Translations under genes and position numbers: made by a program
In this document: one piece after another, positions 18,463-28,151 of the stretch
Numbering within the stretch: position 1 is the stretch's first letter
Layout: each line of letters starts with the position of its first letter
The notes under the pieces: model-generated
The model's input: only the letters and a program-made list of their open reading frames with translations
Database searches by the model: none
What the model was told of the DNA's origin: nothing
From: Centrapalus pauciflorus
Lineage: Eukaryota > Streptophyta > Magnoliopsida > Asterales > Asteraceae
Length of the DNA stretch: 64,000 nt
Assembly (NCBI GenBank): GCA_020465985.1
Contig: JAANYP010002831.1
Location: forward strand, 1-64,000
Reading direction: 5' to 3'

Positions 18463-21321
18463 ATGGAGTTCGTAAAAGAACACAACTGCCTCCCATACAC
18501 CCTGAAACACACTGACCTTCAACCGTTCCATGAGATGATGGACTTCCTCAGGCACTCCCATATCCACTATGCCCTCAATATTAACCCCACTATATACATA
18601 TCTCATATTGAGCAATTCTGGAATCGTGCCTATGTTCAAACCATCAATGGAGTGCCTACCCTGTCTTCCACAATCGATGGTACTACCATCAATATCACTG
18701 AGGAGTCCATCAGAAGTCATCTGCATCTTCAAGATGCCACAGGTATAAAAGACCTATCTCTTACTGCTTTACACTTTGGTCTTCAAAATATTGGATATAG
18801 GGGTCCTGCTGATTCTTTTACTTTCTTGAAAGCACATTTTTCTCCTAAATGGAAATACCTTGTGCATATTATTCAGCAATGTTTAAGCCCCAAAAGAACT
18901 GGTTGGTCAGAATTTTCTTCAAATATTGCCACTGCCTTAGTGTGCTTTTCTACTGGCCAACAGTTCAATTTTTCAAATATGATCTTTCAAGGAATGTTAA
19001 GGCATCATTCCCTGAAGAATGGGAAATTTTTGATGTATCCTCGATTTTTGGCAAAAATAATTGCACACACCTGCACTACTTCTAATTTACATAAGAGGAT
19101 ATATGTTTCCCATAGGCACTCACTATCTTCAATCAAAAGGCTGATAAAGCCAAGTGCCAATTTTGTCAGCATTGATGCTCCATTGCCCTCTGCAATGATG
19201 AACATCATCACAAGAAACAGAGGAGAGGGGCCTGAGCAGACACAGCCTAACATTACTGCTTCAACCCCAGGACCCCAACCCACTCCTCATGATACACATA
19301 TTCCCTCTGATCCTTTTGTACAGCCCAAACGCCCACTCAGATACTTATATAAAAGGAAAAGGGGACCAGGAGCTCCTTCCTCCTCCTCCCCTAGACAAGA
19401 GCCATATATCCCTGTGCAGGAGGATCCTTCTGCACAGAATATCCAAAGGGAACCAATTGAGGACACTCCCAACCTCAATCAGGAGGTGAACATCTCTTCT
19501 GAGACTGTTCATATGGGTTTTGTGGCTGGCACTACTGATGTCTCTGCACAAGGGGCACAGGACAGGGCCAACATCTCTAAGACCACACCCATGGCAACAG
19601 CAAGTGTGCAAACACGAGCTGGAAGTCCCCAGTACCAAGAAAAGAGGGGCCCAGAGGTTTCTACTTCTGGTGTTAATGTCAGTGATAGACCACAAACACC
19701 CCTGGTGTTTTCTGATCTTGAGACTAGCCTGCAACTGATGCTCTTAACGGATCCAAAGCTGAAACCTGTTGTAACAATGTTGGAATACCAAATGTCCATC
19801 ATTGCTGCACAGGGGGCACAAATTTATGCACTCAAACAGGCAGAAGCTGCTCACAATCAGAAACTGGCTAATCTACACAAAGGGTTTACTCTTTGTGGAA
19901 ATAAGCTCATCAAACTAGAGCAATTGATTCAAACCCATGTGGCAAAGGTTGTAGGTCCTTCTGACCAAACCAATGCTTCCAAAAAGGGGGAGAATCAGGA
20001 AGTTCCTGAACCAGTCCAAGCAGCTCCAACACCAACAGTCCAAGCAGCATCAACAGCTCCATCTTCTAGGCTAGCAGTCCCAACAGCTTCTCAAGCTGTT
20101 AGCCTAGAAACTCAAGCTGCTTCTACAAGAGCAACTGGAGTTGTTATAAGAGAAGGTATTCAAGCTCCATCTACTTCAGTCCAACCTACATCTTCTGCTA
20201 CAAAAGATAAGGGCAAGGGTATTCTGATTGAGTCTCCAAAGCACAAATTTTCTACAAGAGAAGCCCAGATTGCCTTTGATGCTGAGATTGCCAGAAAGTT
20301 AGCAGAAGAACAAGATCAGGCTTTAGACCAGCAAACCCATGCCCCAATGCAAGATGATGAAACCTTAGGAGATTACCTAAGAGGGTTTGTGGTCAAGCAA
20401 GGTGAAAGGAAGAGGAAGATGCCAACTGGGCATACCAAGGCTGAGAAGAGAAGATTCTTAATCAATTTTGCCGTTGCAGCAGATATTCCAAAGAAAATTG
20501 CTCAGTCTATGACTACTGAAAGGCTGCAGGAAATACATGACAAAGAAATGGAGAAAAGAAAGAAAACAAGAGTCTCTTCAGAAGTTCAGCCATTACCAAA
20601 AGTTCAACCGTCCCAATCAGTCCAACCATCAACATTACCAGTCCACCCTGAAGCTGCCAATGCACCTGCTCCCACTAAGAAACCAGTCCAACCTGAAGCT
20701 GCCAATGCACCTGCTCCCACTGATCAACCTACTGTTTCTGTTCCATCATCTGTTAAGAGGGTGATCTTTCAGCACCATTTGCAAAAGGCTATGGAGATAG
20801 AAAAGTTGATTGATCAACATGATTTCACAAAGCCAGAAATCAACTACTGGTTTGCTAAGTCATTGGATGAAAGGAATTTAAGGGTCAAGTTTGTGATAAG
20901 GAGAGAATCTGGACCAGAAGAGGAGTTTGATACATTCTGGCAGATGGTTCATAAGCTGACCAGGGATGAGCTGATAAAGATGTATCACATAGGATCTGTT
21001 TCACAAGTAAGATCTGATCTTCCACAAGTAAAACAACTTATCAGAGACCTAAGTTCAGTTGCTGATCCTGAATTTGCAAGAAAAGAAGTAGAAGATGTTG
21101 AGAAGAAAGGGAAACAGATCAAGGAAGTTCACATTTTTGTCAAATCCAGAACTTACAGAGTCACATTCAAAGATGGGTTTGGTATTTTCTTCAATCTCGA
21201 GTTTTATAATTTTTCAAAAGATATGCTGCTCCAAATAAAATCAGTTAGGATATCTTGTGATAAAGAAGAGATGAAGAGAGAATTTTTGAAGGCTGTAGAT
21301 CAGAAGCTTGCACAGTTGTAA
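18463..21321 (+). CDS. Third ORF of C1, protein of unknown function
   Basis: This 952-codon ORF is complete and lies between pol and the PPT. The N-terminal ~100 residues carry the family's conserved block (IHYALNINPTIYISHIEQFW at 34-53, then NGV...STIDG..INITEESIRSHLHLQDATGI). A Pro/Ser/Gln-rich middle follows, including a duplicated PEAANAPAPT unit near 20650-20715, then a helical Glu/Lys-rich part with a basic patch (KRKMPTGHTKAEKRR, ~650-670). The C-terminal region has RRESGPEEEF (~813) and TRDELIKMYHIGSVSQVRS. I see no signal peptide, membrane segment or catalytic motif, so the 'env-like' label used for such ORFs in SIRE elements is not supported here. Broken copies occur in C2 and C3. 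Confidence 0.9.
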   Translation: MEFVKEHNCLPYTLKHTDLQPFHEMMDFLRHSHIHYALNINPTIYISHIEQFWNRAYVQTINGVPTLSSTIDGTTINITEESIRSHLHLQDATGIKDLSLTALHFGLQNIGYRGPADSFTFLKAHFSPKWKYLVHIIQQCLSPKRTGWSEFSSNIATALVCFSTGQQFNFSNMIFQGMLRHHSLKNGKFLMYPRFLAKIIAHTCTTSNLHKRIYVSHRHSLSSIKRLIKPSANFVSIDAPLPSAMMNIITRNRGEGPEQTQPNITASTPGPQPTPHDTHIPSDPFVQPKRPLRYLYKRKRGPGAPSSSSPRQEPYIPVQEDPSAQNIQREPIEDTPNLNQEVNISSETVHMGFVAGTTDVSAQGAQDRANISKTTPMATASVQTRAGSPQYQEKRGPEVSTSGVNVSDRPQTPLVFSDLETSLQLMLLTDPKLKPVVTMLEYQMSIIAAQGAQIYALKQAEAAHNQKLANLHKGFTLCGNKLIKLEQLIQTHVAKVVGPSDQTNASKKGENQEVPEPVQAAPTPTVQAASTAPSSRLAVPTASQAVSLETQAASTRATGVVIREGIQAPSTSVQPTSSATKDKGKGILIESPKHKFSTREAQIAFDAEIARKLAEEQDQALDQQTHAPMQDDETLGDYLRGFVVKQGERKRKMPTGHTKAEKRRFLINFAVAADIPKKIAQSMTTERLQEIHDKEMEKRKKTRVSSEVQPLPKVQPSQSVQPSTLPVHPEAANAPAPTKKPVQPEAANAPAPTDQPTVSVPSSVKRVIFQHHLQKAMEIEKLIDQHDFTKPEINYWFAKSLDERNLRVKFVIRRESGPEEEFDTFWQMVHKLTRDELIKMYHIGSVSQVRSDLPQVKQLIRDLSSVADPEFARKEVEDVEKKGKQIKEVHIFVKSRTYRVTFKDGFGIFFNLEFYNFSKDMLLQIKSVRISCDKEEMKREFLKAVDQKLAQL
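20064..20119 (+). repeat. 56-bp foldback sequence in C1 ORF3
   Basis: Identical to 16288-16343 in pol. Related sequence is at the same ORF3 place in C3 (about 50450-50505) and in C2, so ORF3 is its ancestral home. Confidence 0.85.
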
Positions 21322-21410
21322 GCTTTTGAAAGCCTTGGTTTGTAAATAACAGTTTACTTTTTCATTTCCTTATTTGTATAGAACTTAAAGTCTTGTATAA
21401 AGAATTTAAG

Positions 21411-21422
21411 TTAGGGGGAGAT
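21411..21422 (+). other. Polypurine tract of C1
   Basis: TTAGGGGGAGAT abuts the 3' LTR start TGTTGGG. It is the plus-strand primer in Copia replication. Confidence 0.9.
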
Positions 21423-22112
21423 TGTTGGGAAATAGTTTAAGTATACTCAAGCTGTTAGTTTAGACTTCTCAGACTGTTAGTAGATTTTCTGTGTAAATAC
21501 AAAATTCATGCTGCTAGTTGAAGAAACTCGAGCTGCCAGTGTAAAAGTTCAAGCTGCCAGAGCAAAACAACTCAAGCTGCTCAGTTCATGCTGCCAAGTC
21601 ATTCAAGCTGCTCAACAGTTTCATAAACAGAATGTGCTGATTTTCAGGGAAGATATCTACACGAAGATTCCAGCATATCTACTATCAGAGAAGTCATAGT
21701 CCTTCAAGGAAACACGTCCATAAAGCAATATAAATAGACAGAAGATTGTATAGAAGATATACGCATAGAGAGAGAAGTTTTCTGCATTTTTGAGTCTGTA
21801 ATTGCTTTATTGTTTAAGTTTTCTTAAGCCTCTAAGGTTGTAAAACCCTAAGAACAGTCTGTGTTCTTCGTCTAATCAAAACAGATTAGAGGTGATTGTA
21901 ATCATTGAATTCAGCAATACAAACAGTCTTGATTACTTCTTATGTTTTATGCTTTATTGATTCTGAAAGTTTTTGTTAAAATAATTAAGTGTTATTCCAC
22001 AAACTTCTTAATTAAACTTTGATTCAAAGCAAGATTATTGATTTATACTCTGATAAATTCAGATCAGTTAATCTTGGTTATTCATAATTTTCATAATTTT
22101 TAGATCCTGACA
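21423..22112 (+). repeat. 3' LTR of C1
   Basis: 690 bp, equal in length to the 5' LTR and differing at three positions found by eye. TATAAATAG is at 21729-21737. Confidence 0.95.
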
Positions 22113-22117
22113 AGTTA
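22113..22117. repeat. Target site duplication of C1, right copy
   Basis: AGTTA, identical to 11231-11235. Confidence 0.92.
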
Positions 22118-22448
22118 TTTCTCCAAGATTGATCTTCGTTCTGGGTATCATCAATTGAAAGTTAAAGATGAGGATATTCCGAAAACAGCCTTCCGAACAA
22201 GATACGGTCATTATGAATTTCTTGTAATGCCGTTTGGTTTAACAAATGCACCAGCAGCGTTCATGGATCTCATGAATCGCGTGTGCAGACCGATGCTGGA
22301 TAAGTCAGTTATCGTATTCATAGACGATATCCTGATTTATTCCAAAACGGAGGCTGATCATTCTATTCATCTACGACAATTTCTAGAGTTATTGAGAAAA
22401 GAAAGACTCCACGCAAAATTCTCTAAATGCGAATTCTGGCTCAGACAG
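22118..22448 (+). pseudogene. RT central part of Gypsy element D
   Basis: This continues the RT begun at 10726-11230: FSKIDLRSGYHQL, TAFRTRYGHYEFLVMPFGLTNAPAAF, the catalytic FIDDILIYS (Asp codons 22323-22328) and KFSKCEFWLRQ ending at 22448. The stretch is uninterrupted and its catalytic residues are intact. The next base pair begins GTATAA, which would stop translation at once unless the following 85 bases are removed. Confidence 0.9.
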
Positions 22449-22533
22449 GTATAACTTTATATTGTCTCGAGCAATTTCCTAAGCGTTCTTTGATTGAATG
22501 AATACTTGAAATTTCACTCTGATTTCTTTATAG
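22449..22533 (+). other. 85-nt intron-like insert in the D reverse transcriptase
   Basis: The insert begins GTATAACT and ends TTTCTTTATAG. It lies exactly between codon CAG (Q, 22446-22448) and ATC (I, 22534-22536), so removing it restores CEFWLRQ-IQFFGHVISGEG without frame change (phase 0). It is AT-rich, with a TTGATTGAA branch-like region about 40 bases before the end. The related element E has CEFWLQQ-IQLLGHVV with no insert at this place. Confidence 0.7.
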
Positions 22534-24675
22534 ATCCAATTCTTTGGACATGTTATATCTGGCGAAGGTATCTCAGTCGATCCTTCCAAAGTCGAGGCTG
22601 TTCAGAAATTGCAAACACCTCGCAATGCCTCTGAATTCAGAAGTTTCCTTGGATTGGCCGGTTACTATCGGCGATTCATTAAGGATTTCTCGAAGATTGC
22701 TGTGCCACTCACGATGCTAACACGAAAGAATACTCCTTTCGTATGGACCGATAAACAGCAAGAGGCATTTGAAACGTTAAAGCAGAAAGTTATTCAAGCG
22801 CCGATCCTAGCCTTACCAGAAGGCAATGATGACTTTGTCGTTTATAGCGATGCATCTGGTACTGGCTTAGGCTGTGTCCTCATGCAAAGGGGAAAGGTTA
22901 TTGCCTACGCTTCAAGGCAATTGAAAGACTACGAGAAAAGTGCACCAACTCATGATCTTGAGTTGGCTGCCGTTACCTTTGCACTGAAAATCTGGCGTCA
23001 TTATCTTTATGGGACTCAGTGTCAGCTTTACACCGATCATAAGAGTCTCAAACATCTCTTTACTCAAAAGGATCTGAATATGAAACAACGTCGGTCCTTG
23101 GAGCTTATCAAGGACTATGATTGCGAGATCCTATATCATCCCGACAAAGCTAATGTTGTCGCGGATGCTTTGAGTAGGAAAGTATATCCCGAAAAGTGTT
23201 GCCATGCCCTGACCCCTGTTGTATTCTCTTCCGATCTTATCGAAGACATCAGATCTGCTCAAGTTGAAGCACTGAAAGAAGAGAATCTCTGTTCTGAAAT
23301 TCTCAAGGGGCAATTACAATTCTTATCTCTGAACCATATGGGACATCAATGTCTCAAGGGAAACCGAATCTGGATTCCTAAGTATGGTTCAATCCGCAAC
23401 ACTCTTCTATCTGAAGCCCATCAGTCCAAATTATTTATTCATCCTGGCAGCTCAAAGATGTACTTCGATTTAAAAGCTGATTATTGGTGGCCAGGGATGA
23501 AGAAAGACATCGGTCGATTCGTTGAAAGATGCAGAGTATGTCAAATGGTTAAGGCAGAACATGAGAAACCCTTCGGGGATATGCAACCACTGCCAATTCC
23601 CGAGTGGAAGTGGGAGAATATAACCATGGATTTTGTCACGAAACTGCCAAGGACCAAGAGACAGCACGACTCCATCTGGGTAGTCGTGGATCGATTAACG
23701 AAGTCAGCTCATTTCATACCGATGAAAGATACATACTCTCTGGATAGATTGGCACAGATGTACATCACCGAGGTTATTTCTCGTCACGGTGTGCCAAAAT
23801 CTATCGTCTCTGATCGTGATAGTCGTTTCACTTCGAGATTCTGGAAAGCGCTGCAAGAAGGGATGGGTACTCGAATCTCCATGAGTACAACTTATCACCC
23901 AAGTGCAGATGGGCAAAGTGAACGCACTATCTTGACTCTAGAAGATATGCTCTGTGCCTGCGTTCTTGATCTAGGTGGTAATTGGGATGACCATTTGCCT
24001 TTGGTCGAATTCTCATACAATAACAGTTATCATTCAACGATCAAGATGGCTCCTTTTGAAGCTTTATACGGACGAAAGTGCAGAACTCCCACCTATTGGC
24101 GCGAAACAGGTGAATCACCGATAGCGGGTCCTGCCCTTCTACAGTTGACACATGAGAAGATTCAACTGGTTAGAAGAAACATCCTTGAAGCTCAAAGCAG
24201 ACAGAAGTCATATTATGATAATCGACACAGTTCTATCAGCTTTGCGGTTAACGATTGGGTGATGCTGAAAGTATCCCCAATGAAGAATGTGGTAAGATAC
24301 ATAAAGCGAAACAAGCTAGCTCCGAGATTTATTGGCCCATTCAAGATTGTCGAAAATATAGGAAATCAATCTTATCGTCTTGAACTGCCAACAGACTTAT
24401 CTGGAATACATCCTGTATTGCATGTTAGTCACTTGAGAAAGAGCCTAGCAGATGAAAGAGAAGTGCAAATACCACATGTTAACCTGCATATTGATGAAAA
24501 GCTTCGAGTGGTTAAAGAGCCAGAATGTATTATGGACTCGAAGACCAAAAAGCTTAGAAACAAAGAGATACAGATGGTGCTCGTCCAGTGGAAACACCAC
24601 AAAGGTTCGCATCAGTCTTGGGAATCTGAAGATGTTATGAAAGCTACTTATCCCAGTCTGTTCGAACATAGCTAA
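22534..24675 (+). pseudogene. pol: RT end, RNaseH, integrase and chromodomain of Gypsy element D
   Basis: An uninterrupted 714-codon stretch from 22534 to the stop at 24675. Order: RT thumb (GLAGYYRRFIKDFSKIA), RNaseH (VVYSDASGTGLGCVL, ELAAVTFALKIWRHYLYG, LYTDHKSLKHLF, NVVADALSR), integrase HHCC finger (H..H...CRVCQMVK) and core with Asp (23629), Asp (23812), Glu (23920), a D,D(35)E spacing, then the GPFKI...YRLELP domain and a C-terminal chromodomain (LVQWKHH..SHQSWE.E..M...YPSLF). Chromodomains are thought to direct chromovirus integration to marked chromatin. This half is intact; only the upstream half is broken. Confidence 0.92.
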
Positions 24676-24689
24676 CTTCGGGGACGAAG

Positions 24690-24712
24690 TTTGTGCGTGG
24701 TGGAGCCCATTC
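24690..24712 (+). other. Polypurine tract region of element D
   Basis: A purine-rich GTGGTGGAGCC stretch lies just before the 3' LTR start at 24713. E has the related GTAGTGGAGCC at the same place before its LTR. Confidence 0.6.
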
Positions 24713-27428
24713 TGTAACAACCTAGACTTTAGCTAAATTTAATTTCAGTATTTTGAACCAATAATGTAATTTTATTACATTATTTGAATTGTAATTTAAT
24801 TAAGTTATGAAATATTTAATTAAATTATATAAATATTTAAATTATGATTTAATAAATTATTAAAGATAATTAAATAAAAGAGATGTAAGATACAAAAGTA
24901 AAAGTGGGTTAACTGTACAAAATAGATAAATTGGAGTATATTAACAAAAATTAATAGCCATTAAATCATAATTAAGAAATCTGCTCTCTCTCTCTACTCT
25001 CTCTGAAAATCAACATTCTCTCTAGTTTTTCTCCCAAACCGACCGGCCAATTATCGAGTTCTATACGTCATTGGAAAGGTCTTGAAGAGTACTACAAGAA
25101 TCTGCTATTACATGTGCGATTTCATACGAATTTGAGGTAAGAATCGACATTCTAAGCTTCCATATTTTCGGTTTTTCGAATTTGTCTATCTTTCATTCGA
25201 ATAAAGCTATTTACTTAAGTTTTATCTCGATTTTGATAGAATATGTATAATAGAATCGAACCTAGGCTTAATACTTAGCATATTCATGATTTTAGACTTA
25301 GAAATGCATGTTTAAAAGCTTTAAAATATGAACAAATTCGAGATGCCAAGAACAAAATCGATTAGAGCTAAAATCGAATCATGGGTTCCAATTAAACCCT
25401 ATGTTCGAAACTAAGGATTCGAATTTATCCCCATGTTCGAATCATGCATTCGAATTTAGAAATGTAGTCGATTTTAACCATAAATTCGAGATTCATGCCT
25501 TCAAATTTATCAACATATTCGAATTTATTACATAAATTCGAATCCCCCTCTTTAAATTCGAATATATTGAATAAAACACATGAACAACGCATAAATTAAC
25601 AAAATAATTAGCAAAATGATTATATATATTAATATATATATATACTGATCTTTTGAGAATTTAATGAAACAAAGAATATGAACGAAAGAAAGATAGATGA
25701 ATGATCAGTTATCAGAATCAGATATAAAATAAAGATTTTAAAGCTAAAAGATGATAATAGTGACATGAGATTGATATGATAATTCTGGACAGGTTCAGTG
25801 AAATTCTGAACATAGATACAAAGATTTAAAGATTGAAAGCGGGTCTTTGAATTGAAAAGAATTGACAGAGAACAGATTGACAAAGATTAAAGATAAATCC
25901 TGAGGTAACTCAGGTGGTGGATTTTACATCTGCTTGATAAAGACCCCAGATCTGTGAGTTATAGATATTCAGATTTAACATGCTAGAATTTCCGGTTGAG
26001 ACATATTGTTGATGTTAGATTGATTTGACATTCATATTATCAGCTGGATTGTGACCTGTGCTCACCATGGTTCAGTGTTGCCTAGTGGATCATGATAGCT
26101 ATTTGATTTATCACTTCATATGATATTGCATTTACAGTTCATTTCTGATATTGCTTTGAGATTATTGCTTTCATGACTTTGATTACATATGATTCATCAT
26201 TGCATATACTTTGACATATTGATTCAGCTTGATTATCCTTGTCGGTCTATTGTTCTAGAGCTGGCTATTTCACCAGTTCTATTGAAGTTGGTAATGACCC
26301 TCCGATGTTCCGCCATGTTTATTTACTGGTAGCTAGCCCAGTATGTGGCTGATCCGCACGATTTAAGCGTGAGCGTGGCTTGAACATCATCCGACTCTAT
26401 GACTTCTATGTCTCAGTCATGAGGGCTGTAGCGGCAGCCAAGACATATCACGCAATACTGATGATCCGCTTGACAATGCATGTTAAATTGAAAATCTATT
26501 TACTCACTAAGCATTGCTTACAGTTGCTACTTACCATTTTTACAGGAAAAGATAAAGGAAAGTTAACTACCGGACCTAGTACTGAGGTCTTACAAGATCA
26601 AGACAGGAGTTCTCATAGACCTCTACTCAGCAAACCCCTTTTTGGTACTAATTGGAAGATGATAATGTGGTGGTCTGGGTAGATTTATCTTTGTTGGTAC
26701 ATCTGGTGTGACGACAGCAGTCTAGTTTTGTTATTGATATATGTGAGGTTCGAATTTAAGGTAAATTTGAAGTGATAGAAGTCAAGTTCGAATGTAGTGG
26801 TTAAAGGCAAATTCAAATCTAATGATTAAGGACAAATTCTAATGGGCCTTGGGCCAGATTCGAATTTGTCCTAGACAAACTCGAATTTGTCTCTATAAAT
26901 AAGGGTAAACTCGATTTATAAAAAATATCTTTAACGGCTCAGAGGTTCTGTCGAACTTCAAAAAGACTTTTAGCAGAGTAGACTTTTGCAGATTTCGTGA
27001 GAGTGATTAGCAAAAGGCGATCTCGAGTTTATCAGCTTTGTGAGTGTTCTTTCGGAGAGAATCATCTAGTAGGTGCGTTCGTGTTCGTCCGTACAGCTTG
27101 TTGATAGTCTCCGTGTTCCGTGTGAGAGTTGTTTTCCGTCAAGCCGTTAACGAGGATTCCGCACTCGTTGACGGTGTCGCGTCTAGATAGATCTGTAGTG
27201 TGTAGACCTTACAATCTTGATTATATGATGACATGAATTAGATTAGACTTGTGCCCTTTATAAGTTTAATTTAAAAATCATAATCTGTATTAAACTTATC
27301 CTAATATGTTTGTACTGTAATTTAATAATTCTGCAATTAATTACTCTATCTTATTTATGGTTGATATCGTATTGCATGATGTGGGACCTAGACTCGTGAC
27401 TACCGCCTCGTAAGGGGAGGTCTTCACA
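24713..27428 (+). repeat. 3' LTR of element D, interrupted by a solo LTR
   Basis: It starts TGTAACAACC and ends GGTCTTCACA, like 6719-8944. Removing the solo LTR and one 5-bp repeat leaves about 2.19 kb. Scattered point differences from the 5' LTR are easy to find, so D is clearly older than C1. Confidence 0.92.
26687..27218 (+). mobile_element. Solo LTR of a B-related Copia family with TSD
   Basis: The LTR is 26692-27213 (TGTTGGTACATC ... GACCTTACA), flanked by ATCTT at 26687-26691 and 27214-27218. The D 5' LTR has the uninterrupted site (TTTATC.TGATTATATG). Its ends match the B LTR read in the sense direction (TGTTAGTACATC ... GACCTTACA), but the middle differs, so it is a relative of B. 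Solo LTRs arise by recombination between the two LTRs of a full element. Confidence 0.88.
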
Positions 27429-27433
27429 GATCA
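27429..27433. repeat. Target site duplication of element D, right copy
   Basis: GATCA, identical to 6714-6718. Confidence 0.9.
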
Positions 27434-28151
27434 CTTCATCAACATTGTCTTCTTCATCTTCCATCGCCTCCTCATCTGATCTCCAATCAACTATGTCTTC
27501 AGGTACAAACTCCCCTTCCTCCAAATCTTCAACATCATCTTCAAAATCAAACACTATTTCTTCTTCTTCAATATCCATCAGAGCATCTATCATCTCGCTC
27601 TCGATGGTCTTTGAAGCTTCACCTTCAGCTCTTTCCATTGCAGCAGACTGACCTAGCTCCCCCTGAATTGTTGCATGCTGAGCAGTTGGAAAATCTGCTA
27701 GTTCACTTTCTTTTCTTGCATCGGGATCATTGACGTCATCATCTTCTCTCCTTATCACTTCAGCTTCTTTGCAGCTTGTCTCCCCCTGAGCTTGAAGATT
27801 TTTCATTAACTGCTCCAGGAGGGACTTCATTGATTTGATCTCAGAAGCTTGATCAGAAACAGTTGTTTTCAGTTCGGCGTTCTCCTGATCAAGTCTGGCG
27901 TTATGAGCTTGAATTTCGTTGACTACTTTGGTAAGCTGGAAGATTTGGACTGTTTGGAAATGCACTTTGCTCCTCAGCTCTGTAAAACACTGATTATCAG
28001 TGAATGTGGACGATGTGGATGGAATGGATGATGTAGATGGAATGGATGTAATTGGTGATGGCGTGATGGATGGTTGAACAGCTGGAATCTCAGGCTCTGG
28101 AGCAGAAGCGGATGAAGCTCCTTGCATAAAACGATGTCGCTTCGCCCACTT
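27434..28151 (-). pseudogene. 3' ORF of element B, N-terminal part
   Basis: Reading leftward from 28151, an open frame begins K-W-A-K-R-H-R-F and runs to the D insertion. It has a Pro/Ser/Thr-rich segment, a coiled-coil stretch (FTELRSKVHFQTVQIFQL ... NARLDQENAELK ... SMKSLLEQLMKNL) and a strongly acidic tail (IEEEEIVFDFEDD, DLEEGEF). It joins 6718 and below in frame once D and one GATCA are removed. At 28151 it abuts a piece of the C2 3' ORF in the same frame, giving an accidental fused reading up to 28286. It is also in phase with the protease frame ending at 52437. Confidence 0.7.
28147..28151. repeat. CACTT repeat at the left edge of the C/H cluster
   Basis: The same five bases lie at 52433-52437 directly outside the C3 3' LTR. 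This is likely the target duplication of the first C insertion into B. Here it is followed by TG and then by truncated C2 ORF3 sequence instead of an LTR. Confidence 0.6.

Larger units (their letters stand above)
11236..22112 (+). mobile_element. Copia element C1, apparently complete
   Basis: This 10,877-bp element has 690-bp LTRs, PBS, three long ORFs, PPT and a perfect TSD. Large size, two-knuckle gag, and a long third ORF after RNaseH place it with the SIRE/Maximus-like Copia elements. Its LTRs differ at three sites that I could find (T/C in the GATTTT.AGGG and ACAGT.TGTG contexts, G/A in ATTCC.CAAAC). All three are transitions. PR, IN and RT catalytic motifs are intact, so it may be competent or only recently inactive. 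Confidence 0.93.
6719..27428 (+). mobile_element. Gypsy chromovirus element D, split by C1
   Basis: LTRs are at 6719-8944 and 24713-27428, PBS 8948-8960, gag-protease 9145-10732, RT first part 10726-11230, C1 insertion 11236-22112, RT remainder, RNaseH, integrase and C-terminal chromodomain 22118-24675. The TSD is GATCA. The order PR-RT-RNaseH-IN plus a C-terminal chromodomain (LRNKEIQMVLVQWKHH...W....YPSLF) puts it in the plant chromoviruses, probably the Tekay/Del lineage. It is inactive: gag frameshift, protease DSV, a TAG and a frameshift in early RT, and the C1 insertion. Confidence 0.92.

Noticed and set aside
18463..21321. Calling ORF3 an envelope gene
   Set aside because: No signal peptide, membrane anchor or furin-type site was seen in the translation.
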